Source: Cladophialophora immunda (taxonomy: Eukaryota > Ascomycota > Eurotiomycetes > Chaetothyriales > Herpotrichiellaceae). Taken from it: DNA of 64,000 nucleotides. This document shows, piece after piece, positions 31,915-41,605 of this stretch. The stretch lies in contig NW_015622542.1 in assembly GCF_000835495.1 (NCBI RefSeq), positions 3,494,485 through 3,558,484 of the forward strand, in the 5' to 3' direction. Numbering within the stretch: position 1 is the first letter of the stretch; the number at the start of each line of letters is the position of its first letter. Below the pieces are notes generated by a model. It ran no database searches. It was given only the letters and a program-made list of their open reading frames with translations, and was not told where the DNA came from. Both the position numbers and the translations under genes were made by a program.

Positions 31915-34656
31915 ATGTTCTCGTCCGCCTTCAAATCCTTTACCTCGAATATAACATCCAACTATGAAGTGTCCAAACATCCGTCTGCAACCGTAGGGGT
32001 CTGGACTATCTTCGATGCGAAGAAGAAGAACAGTGGCACTCAGGCGTCGATTTTCATCTTTGACAGGAAGTCGCTCGATGTCACCAGCAGTGGGTTTGGG
32101 GCACGTGCTACCAGTGCCACGTCGGTGCGCAAGATCCAGGATGAAGTGGTCGAGCGTTTGAAGAAGGAAGCTAGCAGTCTGGCTCGCCTACGCCACCCCT
32201 CGATTCTGCAACTGGTCGAACCCGTCGAAGAGACCCGCAGTGGAGGGTTGATGTTTGCGACAGAGCCTGTCTTGTGCTCCTTATCCGTTGCTCTGGCAAA
32301 GAAGGATCGAGATGGGAATGGAAGGGGGAAGGGTATCTCGCGGTCTCCATCGAATGATGGAGCCACTTCTCGGCCACAGCAAGATGTGGAAATTGACGAA
32401 TTGGAAATTCAGAAGGGTCTCCTGCAGGTCGCGAAAGGGCTGGAGTTCTTACACGATTCTGCTAAGCTTGTCCATGGGAACCTGACCCCGAATGCCATCA
32501 TGATCAATGCCAAGTCAGACTGGAAGATCTCTGGACTCGGGTTTGCCGGGCCGCCCGATGGGGCAGAAGGGCATCAGACTGTTCCTCAGATTTCTCTTTC
32601 TGAAGTGCTCCACCATGATTCTCGAATACCTCGAACAGTTCAGTTGGACCTCGACTATACTTCCCCCGATTTCGTGCTGGACTCGAACATCACCTTCTCG
32701 GCCGACATCTTCTCACTAGGTCTGGTTATCCTCGCATGCTACCGACATCCCCACAGGTCACCTATTGAAACCCATGGCAACCAGTCAACGTATAAAAAGA
32801 TCTTCAGCAGCGCTTCCACGGTCCCTACCAGCGCAAACAACTATCTCTGCGACGATGCTCTACCACGGGAGTTGAACGTCACATTGCCGAGGATGTTAAC
32901 GCGGAGACCGGCCCAGCGAATGAGCGCCAGTGAGTTCCAACAGTCGCAATACTTCGACAACATCTTGGTGAATACTATGAGGTTTTTGGACGCATTTCCA
33001 GCCAAGACTCCTGCAGAGAAATCACAGTTCATGAAAGGCCTTGGTCGAGTCCTTCCTCAATTTCCGCCCTCCGTCCTGGGAAAGAAGATCCTTAGTGTTC
33101 TTCTAGACGAAATGAAGGACCGGGAACTGCTCCCGCTCATCATGCAAAACATTTTCCAGATAGTCAAAGTCGTCCCGTTCAGCAAAGAGCTTGTCTCAGA
33201 TAACATCCTGCCACGGATGAGAGAGACATTCTTGTCCAAATCGAGATCCGAAGAACGGGACAGTGGCAAAGAGGCTGCCTTACTCGCAGTTCTCAACAAC
33301 ATTCAACTCATTGCCGACAACTGCTCTGCGAAACAGTTCAAGGATGATGTCTTGCCCATTGTTCATGTGGCCATGGAGTCATCGACACATTCACTGACCG
33401 ATGCTGCTTTGCAGACATTACCGGTTGTGCTCCCTTTAATCGATTTCTCAACAGTCAAGCACGATCTCTTCCCGGTTGTGGCTAGCGTTTTCAGCAAAAC
33501 CAACAGCTTGACCATCAAGATTCGAGGGCTCGAAGCGCTCGGGGTTCTTTGCGGCGTCTCACCCAGCCAGGTGGACAACAACATCGACGACTTTTCTGGC
33601 AAGGGTCAGTCAGAAAAGCATGACAAAAATGTTTCCAGCTTAGACAAGTTCACCATGCAGGAGAAGATCGTCCCTCTTTTGAAAGCTATCAAAACAAAAG
33701 AGCCGGCCGTCATGATGGCGGCTCTGAAGGTGTTTCGACAAATTGGCATCGTTGCTGACACTGATTTCTTGGCCATTGAGGTGATGCCCATTCTTTGGAA
33801 CTTTGCTCTGGGGCCTTTACTTGACCTTTCTCAGTTCAGCGCGTTTATGGATGTCATCAAATTCCTCTCGAGCAAAATTGAACGCGAACAAATTCGTAAA
33901 TTACAGGAACTCTCTTCAAGCAGGGCTCTAGAGTCGAGGTCCACCTCCTCGTCGCACAAGCAGATCGGCAACGGTGTCCATCAAGCCAACCAGGTCGCAA
34001 GCCCAGAAGACGACTTTGAGAAGCTCGTCCTTGGAGATAAGAATGCTGACAAGGCCGATGTATTCGCGGGAGCGCTTTCTGATGGGCAAAAGTTGACGCA
34101 AAATCCGCCTTCCTTCTCATGGTCTCCCATGAACGCCACGCCTGGCACGAATACACTGGCACACCAGACAGCTCCGTCATTACCTGTTTTGCACCCACAA
34201 CCTTTGTCCCGCTCGATCACTCCGGATGTCAGTGCCTCGGCGTTTCCAAGTCTTCAACCTACCCAGCCATCAAGCTCCATTTGGGGGACATCCTCACCTT
34301 CGCCTGTACCTTCACAGAATCAGCATCAGGTGCTGCAACCGTCGAGTTATCTCTCTAATCCTGTGAGCAGCATGTCTCCGCCGACATCGTCATCAAACAC
34401 GACTTGGCAGCTTCCGCCGCCTCCGGGAACGCAAGTGCCGCCTAGTTCAGGGTTCGCGCCCATGATAGCTCCGCCTCCTGCAGGTGGCAGTCAGAGGACC
34501 GCTTGGCAACAGCCAAATTACAGTAATTTCGGAGTGTCCTCGCCGCCAGGGCCTAGATTCGGCGCGCCTATGAACGTGCTGCAGCCGCAGAAGACTCAGC
34601 AACAAACGCCTCAACAGCAGAAAACAGGTCTGGACAAGTACGAATCTCTGCTCTGA
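31915..34656 (+). CDS. SCY1: SCY1-like pseudokinase (SCYL2/Scy1), 913 aa
   Basis: This is a kinase-like scaffold with HEAT repeats linked in other eukaryotes to clathrin/COPI vesicle traffic at the Golgi and endosomes. The N-terminal kinase-like domain (about 1-330) lacks catalytic residues: HGN stands where HRD should be (LVHGNLTPNAI) and GLG replaces DFG. HEAT-type helices cover about 340-660 (for example LLPLIMQNIFQIVKVVPF). The tail from about 690 is a Ser/Pro/Gln-rich disordered region ending KYESLL. The ATG at 31915 was chosen because the upstream frame has only a GTG. An ATG at 31880 in another frame opens a short ORF that overlaps this start. Confidence 0.92.
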   Translation: MFSSAFKSFTSNITSNYEVSKHPSATVGVWTIFDAKKKNSGTQASIFIFDRKSLDVTSSGFGARATSATSVRKIQDEVVERLKKEASSLARLRHPSILQLVEPVEETRSGGLMFATEPVLCSLSVALAKKDRDGNGRGKGISRSPSNDGATSRPQQDVEIDELEIQKGLLQVAKGLEFLHDSAKLVHGNLTPNAIMINAKSDWKISGLGFAGPPDGAEGHQTVPQISLSEVLHHDSRIPRTVQLDLDYTSPDFVLDSNITFSADIFSLGLVILACYRHPHRSPIETHGNQSTYKKIFSSASTVPTSANNYLCDDALPRELNVTLPRMLTRRPAQRMSASEFQQSQYFDNILVNTMRFLDAFPAKTPAEKSQFMKGLGRVLPQFPPSVLGKKILSVLLDEMKDRELLPLIMQNIFQIVKVVPFSKELVSDNILPRMRETFLSKSRSEERDSGKEAALLAVLNNIQLIADNCSAKQFKDDVLPIVHVAMESSTHSLTDAALQTLPVVLPLIDFSTVKHDLFPVVASVFSKTNSLTIKIRGLEALGVLCGVSPSQVDNNIDDFSGKGQSEKHDKNVSSLDKFTMQEKIVPLLKAIKTKEPAVMMAALKVFRQIGIVADTDFLAIEVMPILWNFALGPLLDLSQFSAFMDVIKFLSSKIEREQIRKLQELSSSRALESRSTSSSHKQIGNGVHQANQVASPEDDFEKLVLGDKNADKADVFAGALSDGQKLTQNPPSFSWSPMNATPGTNTLAHQTAPSLPVLHPQPLSRSITPDVSASAFPSLQPTQPSSSIWGTSSPSPVPSQNQHQVLQPSSYLSNPVSSMSPPTSSSNTTWQLPPPPGTQVPPSSGFAPMIAPPPAGGSQRTAWQQPNYSNFGVSSPPGPRFGAPMNVLQPQKTQQQTPQQQKTGLDKYESLL

Positions 34657-35464
34657 ACCCAAGCCGCAGAGTGGCCGGGAAGGTGACGAGTCACTCCCTG
34701 CCACTGTTGGTCAGATATAGGCGGCAATGATAGGATCGACACACGCGAAGTTGGAAGGAAGAGGCAATTCTTTCGTATAATCTTTGGACTTTCTGGAGAG
34801 GACTGGTGTGGCTCAGGATTGGCCAGAACGACCCCTTGCAAATTTGGGTCATAATTAACCCGCCTTGTGCAACAAGATGACACAATCCAATCGTACCAGC
34901 CGTGCAGAGGACTCAGACTGCGATGCATAAGGGTGGACGTCTAGGATAGATCGGCAGATTGTTCCTGACATGAAGACAACCAATGGCATTGTCGACATGG
35001 CCTAAACCATTCCTCAAGGCGTCACGTTTCTGTGGATCTTTCAGCCCCGGAAAGAAGCTGGATCGAAGCTTTTCCTTCGGCAGAGATGGTCTGCTGCTCT
35101 ATGCAAGCCAATCGTCCGCGCACGAGCTCTTGTCTAGATTATCTGATTAACCCCATCTGGCCTCTCGATCCAAATCCTCTTATAAATGTCGAACGTATCC
35201 ATCTAACGTGGCTTTACATCAGAGCAAGACTAGGGAAATCGATCTATCTGAAACCCTGACAGCTTCAGCTCGTCCAAGAAGTTGCCGTCTCTTCGACTTT
35301 GGATGATTGCAAGGCCAGCGAGCTAACCTGTTCGGAGCCATGCAGCTTCGACTATTAAAGCTGCCTCGTGCTGGCAGGCTGGTGGGCTGGGTCTTTGTCT
35401 CTTCAGCCCAGCCAACTCCTTCTGCCGTGTCACTCGCCTTGACCTCCCCTTCAACTATTCAGTC
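34657..35464. other. Intergenic
   Basis: These 808 bp contain the SCY1 3' region and the promoter of the SurE gene. No gene is visible. Confidence 0.4.
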
Positions 35465-36781
35465 ATGAAGTGCTCACTTCTGTCCGCTGCTCTCGCAGCC
35501 TCGAGCTTCCTCAGCACCTCCTCGGCAATCTCCATCCTGCTGGGCAACGACGACGGCTTTGGGAGTGCCCAAATCCGAGAATTCTACCGCTTGTTGAAGG
35601 AGAGCGGGCATGAAGTCGTCATGGTAGCCCCGGCTGACAACGAGAGCGGCCAAGGCGGTCGATCTGTCTTCACAACCAACAAGTCGCTCGCTGTCAACTC
35701 GGAGTTCGACCTCATCCCAGCTGGTGCCCCGTCGCTGGGCCGTGATCCTAACGATGTGGACATCTGGTACTACAACGGCACGCCGGCTGCATGCACCTTT
35801 GTTGCGCTCGACTACGTGCTTCCCAGCTTCTACTCCAATCGGTCCATTGACCTCTTCGTGGCAGGACCTAACTTCGGCTTGAACCAAGGCTACTTTCTGT
35901 ACACCCTCTCCGGGACCATTGGTGGGTTTTCTTCTTCGATACTACAGAATCCGTTTCCATTTGACTTGAAACTTACCAAACCTCTCGGCAACAGGTGCGA
36001 CATATGCGGCTATCCAGCGAAATATCCCAGGGATTGCGTTCTCTGGAGGCAACAGTGAACAGCGTTCCTACACGTGGATCAACAAAACCACAGCATCTGG
36101 CTACCCGGACCCGGCCACGATTCAGGCCCAGCTGGCCACCAACATTGTCAACCAGCTCGTCAATAGCTCCCAGCCTGGTCGACCTCTTATGCCTATCGGC
36201 TATGGTCTCAAGTAAGCCATTCAACCGAAGTTGAACGCGCCGATCATTGAAGCATTTACTAAAGCTCGCCCAGTGTCAATACCCCGGTCATCACGTCGCT
36301 GACCAATGACTCGTGCGTCAACCCGCCCTTCATCCAGACGCGGATGGGTGGCGGTGCCACGACCGACAAAGCGGTATACAACGCAACCACGGGACTCTTC
36401 ACGTATCAGAATCTGATCACCGACGGCAATAACGTGTGCATCAACGGCAACTGCGCTCTGCCCGGCGAGACCCCCGTCGTGGACAATGGGTGTTACGGCT
36501 CCGTGTCTGTCTTCTCGGTCGACTACGACGCTCCCATGGGTCCCGCGCAGCACGGGATCCGCGCGGCGTTGCAGCCGTTGGTGGCGTACGAGAACCCCGA
36601 CGCGAAGATGATGGTGAAGGCGAGAGACTCCATGAGCAGTAAGTCTCAATCCGCGCTCGTGCAATCAGGGCTGGGCGGGAGGCTCCTAACGCACGGGCTT
36701 GGTGGTTCGTTGAAGGCTTGCTGCTGACATGTATCTGCAGGGGAGGAAGCTGCTGCGCGACATCCTCTTCGCCAAGCATGA
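35465..36781 (+). CDS. Secreted SurE-type acid phosphatase/nucleotidase, about 359 aa, 4 exons
   Basis: This protein has a signal peptide (MKCSLLSAALAASSFLSTSS) followed at once by the SurE metal-site motif LLGNDDGFGSAQIREF. Further motifs are VAPADNESGQGG, YNGTPAACTFVALDY and DLFVAGPNFGLNQG, which make up the SurE phosphatase core. I read exons 35465-35921, 35995-36211, 36274-36638 and 36741-36781. Exon 2 restores GATYAAIQRNIPGIAFSG, a strong family segment. The last exon is less certain: a different reading of the same stretch gives a more protein-like tail (RKLLRDILFAKH), but the splice phase does not allow it. Fungal members are secreted or vacuolar phosphatases. Confidence 0.87.
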
Positions 36782-37493
36782 GCAGAGATGAGATCCATGA
36801 AAATGACTCTTGACGGGACGAAAAGACGTGAGGGACGTTGGGCGCACTCAACCCCAAAGAAAACAGCTGCTTCCATTGCGGGACAACACCACGGTACTTC
36901 AAGGGCCCAAGAAGAGAATATATACGACCCAGAAGCTGGATATACGTCTAGACCAAGTTTTTCTCCCCATGGTACATAAAACCTACCTAGGTACATATAT
37001 AATGCAATTCGGGTCTGATCTTGAATCGGGTCCATTTCACGGATTCACCCGCATGGACCTGTCAGACACCATGGCCACGGCCACGGTCACGGTCACGACA
37101 GCGAACGCGAACGCGAAAGAGGACGTCCACATCAGTGACTAACGTCCAATCCATTCGGCCAAGTGCCTTTCTGGATCAGATCCGATCCCGTGCCGTGAAG
37201 CGCATACGAACAATAAACAGGCACCTTGGAGTGCAGGTGGAATCGATAGGGCGGGATCTTTTGTCCGCTTCCGGGGCTTGGGAGCGGAGATCCACTACTT
37301 TCCCTCCCAACGCAAGGGCGTATCATGACGATGGATGGCGTGTGAAACGGGGTAGAATCAGAGTGGTTCTCGGTCATTCGATGGGGAACAGCGCAATCAC
37401 GGGGGGTAGTGGTTTGGGAGTAAAACGCTCGACGATATATCAGGCGCTGCAATCCGTGACCGAGACGGTCGTGGATGGATAGTTGAGTTCTTC
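36782..37493. other. Intergenic
   Basis: A short GGCCACGG/GGTCACGG tandem lies at about 37073-37097. Open frames here lack recognisable motifs. Confidence 0.4.
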
Positions 37494-37734
37494 AGCAACG
37501 CTGGGTCGAGGTCCTGGCGTGTGAGAGTTTCAAGAAAGTCCTCTTTGACGCAGGGAAAGTGGGATATCTCTCGTCCAGTTCTCTGGCTTATGAGCAGCGA
37601 GGGGAAGGAGAACTAGAGGGGAAAAGAAACAGCTTGTGCAGACGGTTGAGGGAGAGGGCGACTGGCTTATCGTGCCGTCCGAGTTTCTTCAGGAGAAGGG
37701 CGCGTCCGCAAATATGGCCCGTCTGTGGGAGTTT
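37494..37734 (+). other. Possible unassigned coding exon(s)
   Basis: After a TTCTTCAG acceptor a frame reads RWVEVLACESFKKVLFDAG and SSSLAYEQRGEGELE; a second frame then reads KKQLVQTVEGEGDWLIVPSE and FLQEKGASANMARLWEF up to a perfect GTAAGT donor at 37735. Codon third positions are GC-rich in the second part. The frame change means either a missed intron or a lesion. I recognise no family. It could be a 5' part of the PhzF-like gene or an independent gene. Confidence 0.3.
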
Positions 37735-37897
37735 GTAAGTGTGTCCCTGTGCTTGAGGGGGGCGGCCTATGTGCAGCCCACGATGCCCATCGTGATTGTT
37801 TCCTGAACCCCAAGCTCGAGGGCGGTCGCAGCAAAAGTTGTTGGCACCTGATAAAAATGGGGCCGATCAAAGGGTCTCGAAAACCGATGCTGAAAAG

Positions 37898-38965
37898 ATG
37901 GACCAGGTGATGGTTGATACGATGACAGCGGAGGCTTTCAGGGGCAACCCAACTCCAGTTTTCGAGCTGGACCCTGCAGAGTACCGAGCATGGCCGCCTC
38001 TAGAGGTCCTGCAGACCATTGCAAGGTACGCATCACCACCCGGGATGATGGTTGCGAGATGTAACCAGGGCTGAAACCCTGAGTAATCAGAGAATTGAAT
38101 CAATCCTATACTGTTTTCGTCAAGCGTAGTGAGGACAGCCATGACTCTGTCAAATACCTCATTCGGTCGTTCACGCTGGACAAGGAGGAGCCTTTCTGTG
38201 GACACGGCATCATGGGGGCCGCGATTGTGCTGGGACAGCAGCTCGCAGTTCGTGGGAGACAAATGATCTTTGAGACGGTTGGCGGGATCAAGGTCGATGG
38301 CTACACGATATCGGGTCAATCATTGGCATCGTCTGCAGCGGACTTTGGGGGTGTCTGCACGGTGAAGCTCAAGCTACCTGCGGAGCCAGTCAAAGAGTGG
38401 TTCGACGGAGACGTGAGGCTTCGGGAAAGCATCGCGGCGTGTCTCGGGGTCGACGTATCACAGATCCTGGCGCTGGGGAGGAATGCTCTGATGGATCTGG
38501 TGATCGAGGTGAGCGAAGACGTCGACTTCTCCGCGGAAAGCATGGCTGTTGACGCGGTGGGATTGATGAACGCCTCTCCTCCTGGGACGAGAAGCCAGAT
38601 CATCACGAGCAAGGGGGGTCGATACGGGGTTGACTTCGCAAAGCGCGTATTTGCATATGGAGGTGAAGGTAAGCAGAGTCCCCCAGTTTGAGGCGATTCG
38701 ACGGGGCGCTAAGAGGCCTCCAGATCAGGCGACGGGATCAACCCATTGCGTTCTGGTACCCTACTGGGCTTCTCGCTTGGACAAGTCGGCTATGAAGGTG
38801 AAGCAAGTCTCGGAGCGGACGGGGATGGTTGATGTGGAGAGCATGGCGTCCAGGGACGGGTATGTAGCGGTGACTGGATCGGGAATCAAGGTGATGCAGG
38901 GTACGATGTTGGTTCCTGACCGCAGGTCCTCCGGGAAGATGAGAAGGCACCTTGAGTCACTCTAA
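37898..38965 (+). CDS. PhzF-like (phenazine biosynthesis-like) isomerase-family protein, 315 aa, 3 exons
   Basis: I read exons 37898-38025, 38091-38668 and 38724-38965, all in phase. The family signatures are present: VDTMTAEAFRGNPTPVF at the N-terminus, IARELNQSYTVFV with the catalytic-type Glu, FTLDKEEPFCGHGIMGAA, and EDQATGSTHCVLVPYW in the C-terminal half. PhzF-fold proteins act as isomerases or have unknown small-molecule roles; fungi carry many without phenazine pathways. The exact reaction is not predictable. The gene lies directly downstream of an unassigned coding-like stretch. Confidence 0.9.
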
Positions 38966-39365
38966 ACAAGTCATCATATACGACGTTTGGTAGAGAGACG
39001 CAAAGAGAGAGAGCGAGGTCCCTCCAGGTCAGCCGGGGGCAGACGAAGGACTCCGGCCCTCGAGAGACTGACGCCGGTTATTGGCGGAAAGTCGCTGCCA
39101 AGCTCCGAGCTCCGATGTCGCGGCCAGAATTTCGAGATTGGGCTAAGCAAACGATACAGAGAGACGCAGAGAGTCACTAACCACTGCTACTCTTCTCAAT
39201 CCAGCTGATTATCTACGAACGCCCTTCGACATCTCGTCTCCCCGTCTCCTCAACTCACTCTCGACCTCGCAGCTGGCGACCTCCCTGACAGTCCAGCTTC
39301 TCTGCTATATCTAGTCACCCTCCTCGTCCCCCTGGCTGTCGATGACCCCCGAGCAATAACAGACC
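38966..39365. other. Intergenic, aminotransferase promoter
   Basis: These 400 bp end in a pyrimidine-rich leader (from about 39200) in front of the next ATG. No gene is visible. Confidence 0.4.
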
Positions 39366-40692
39366 ATGTCACTCCCTCGGCTACTCCGCACTCCCTGCGC
39401 ACGCGCTCTCACCTCATCCACATTCAAGTCGGATTCAATACGGCTACTGCCTTCCTATAGACTGTTTTCGACATCGCATCAGCGGCTAAAGTCTCTGGCT
39501 GTGGAGGATGACCTGTACTCCAAGCTCCCGGGCATCGACCCGACAAAGTTGGAGGTCACAAAGACCATCACCCCCAAAGAGCTGGTACCGAATAAAGATC
39601 TTGTATTTGGGCGGACCTTTACAGGTATGGCGCTTGGACAGTTTCGACCCTGGGTTTTATTGACCGCAGTCAGACCACATGCTCTCCATCGAATGGACCG
39701 CCTCGCAGGGCTGGCTACCTCCTCGGATAACCCCTTACCAGAACCTCTCACTAGATCCCGCGACCTGCGTGTTCCATTACGCATTCGAATGTTTCGAGGG
39801 CATGAAAGCATACAAGTGCCTCAAAGATAACTCGCTACGACTATTCAGACCGGACAAGAACATGGAGCGCATGAATAAATCTGCCGCCCGCATCGCGCTC
39901 CCCACCTTTGAAGGCGACAAGCTTATAGACCTGATCGGCCAGCTGTGCAAGTTGGACCAACGCTTCATCTCCGCCGAGAAGGGATACTCACTATACCTCC
40001 GACCGACCCTCATTGGCACACAAAGAACGCTGGGCGTTGGACCGCCGGGTTCGGCGCTGCTTTATGTCATTGCCTCGCCGGTCGGACCATACTATCCGAC
40101 CGGCTTCAAGGCCATCTCGCTAGAGGCCACGGACTACGCCGTGCGCTCCTGGCCCGGCGGGGTGGGCGACAAGAAACTGGGCGCCAACTACGCGCCCTGC
40201 ATCGTGCCGCAGCTGAAGGCCGCGAAGAAGGGCCTGCACCAGAACCTCTGGCTGTTCGGGCCCGAGGAGTACATCACCGAGGTGGGGACGATGAACCTGT
40301 TCGTGTGCATCAAGAACAAGGAGACGGGCCAGAAGGAGCTGCTGACGGCGCCGCTCGACGGGACCATCCTGGAGGGTGTGACGCGCGACTCGGTGCTCGC
40401 CCTGGCCCGCGAGCGCCTCGAGCCCGAAGGGTGGAACGTCGCCGAGCGGTACGTCAAGATGCAGGACCTGGCCGACGCGGAGAGCGAGGGCCGGCTGATC
40501 GAGGTGTTTGGCGCCGGCACCGCCGCCATCGTCGCCCCCGTGCGCAACATCGCCTGGAAGGACCGCGTGCTGCATTGCGGCCTGAAGCCGACCGAGGAGG
40601 CCGGCGAGGTCGCGAGCCGGATGAAGGGCTGGATCGAGGGCATCCAGTACGGCGACGAGGAGCACCCGTGGAGCTATAAGATCCCTGCCTGA
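39366..40692 (+). CDS. Branched-chain amino acid aminotransferase, probably mitochondrial, 425 aa, 2 exons
   Basis: This PLP fold-type IV enzyme interconverts Leu/Ile/Val and their 2-oxo acids. I read exons 39366-39624 and 39674-40692. Motifs include FHYAFECFEGMKAYK, the catalytic-Lys region GVGDKKLGANYAP, EEYITEVGTMNLF and ILEGVTRDSVLALA. The N-terminal 45 residues are Ser/Arg/Leu-rich without acids, as in a mitochondrial presequence. Exon 2 has very high GC at third positions, like the alpha-glucosidase gene further on, which suggests high expression or local GC bias. Confidence 0.94.
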
Positions 40693-41605
40693 GGAGATGG
40701 AAAGGTGACTTTAGCCCCTCGTAGAGGATAGAGAGGAGGGGGAGAGAGAGAGGAATGGCAAAAGAAGATCGGTTTTTTTTCCCCCCATTTCTGCCCTTTT
40801 TCCTTTCTTTTTTCCTTCCGCCTTTTTCCTTTTTGTCGGGGCTGGAACGGTCTGAGCGAACCTTGACTTTCTACATTCTACATTTCTGTTCCCGGCGGCG
40901 TTGTTATGTTGCATCTACTCGGTATATAAGTACATACTTGGGTGATGTACTGTAGCTGGGCATCCACGAAACCGGGGAACCATCTCATTTTTTTTGTCCC
41001 CTGGCAAGACGCCCCAGAAAACGCCCAAGAGGATATACTATGTAGGTATTACTATAGTAGATGGGTGCATTCCCGCACACGTGTGTTTTGTAGATATGCA
41101 AATGCCAAATGCCAAATGCCAAATACGCATGTATGTACTACTTGTACCTGCACATGGGGGTTGCGTGTCTGATCTATCCATCTGATCCTGAGACCTTCTA
41201 ACGTGAATGTATCACAGCTGAACACATGTACAACATGTCCTAGGTACCTAGGTAGGTATTCAGGGTAATCATTGCACCCCCAGGAAACTGCTGCCTCTTT
41301 TCACTCTACCATACCCTACCCTATCTCGTACTCCCACATTCTTGTCCCCTCGGTTCGTCGAATGACCCAAGGAAGGTAACCATTCATAGACACTGATGTA
41401 GGCACATACACGTATGTACTCCGTTTAGGTATAGATGTAGATCCTGTCCAACTTAATCCTGCTGTTCCCATAGTATGCGGAAACGTAAGCTTTTTTCTAT
41501 ATTCTCCAAGGGATCAAAACACAACTAACCCGCCAACATCATCGAATACATACAATTCCAGATTGGTTGTAGAGGGGACGAATAGCCATGTCCCCCTAGC
41601 ATATC
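40693..41605. other. Intergenic with low-complexity tracts
   Basis: It contains a long pyrimidine tract at about 40775-40840, three copies of AAATGCC at about 41100-41124 and a CCTAGGTA-type repeat near 41241. It lies between two convergent genes. No gene is visible. Confidence 0.6.

Noticed and set aside
37021..37482. A plus-strand frame containing GHSMG, like a hydrolase elbow
   Set aside because: The flanking residues do not form the strand-helix pattern and the rest is Arg/Thr-rich. I treat it as chance.
39945..40679. A 244-codon Arg/Gly/Ala-rich plus-strand frame and a 181-codon minus-strand frame in the branched-chain aminotransferase gene
   Set aside because: Both are shadows of the high-GC aminotransferase exon and have no family signature.
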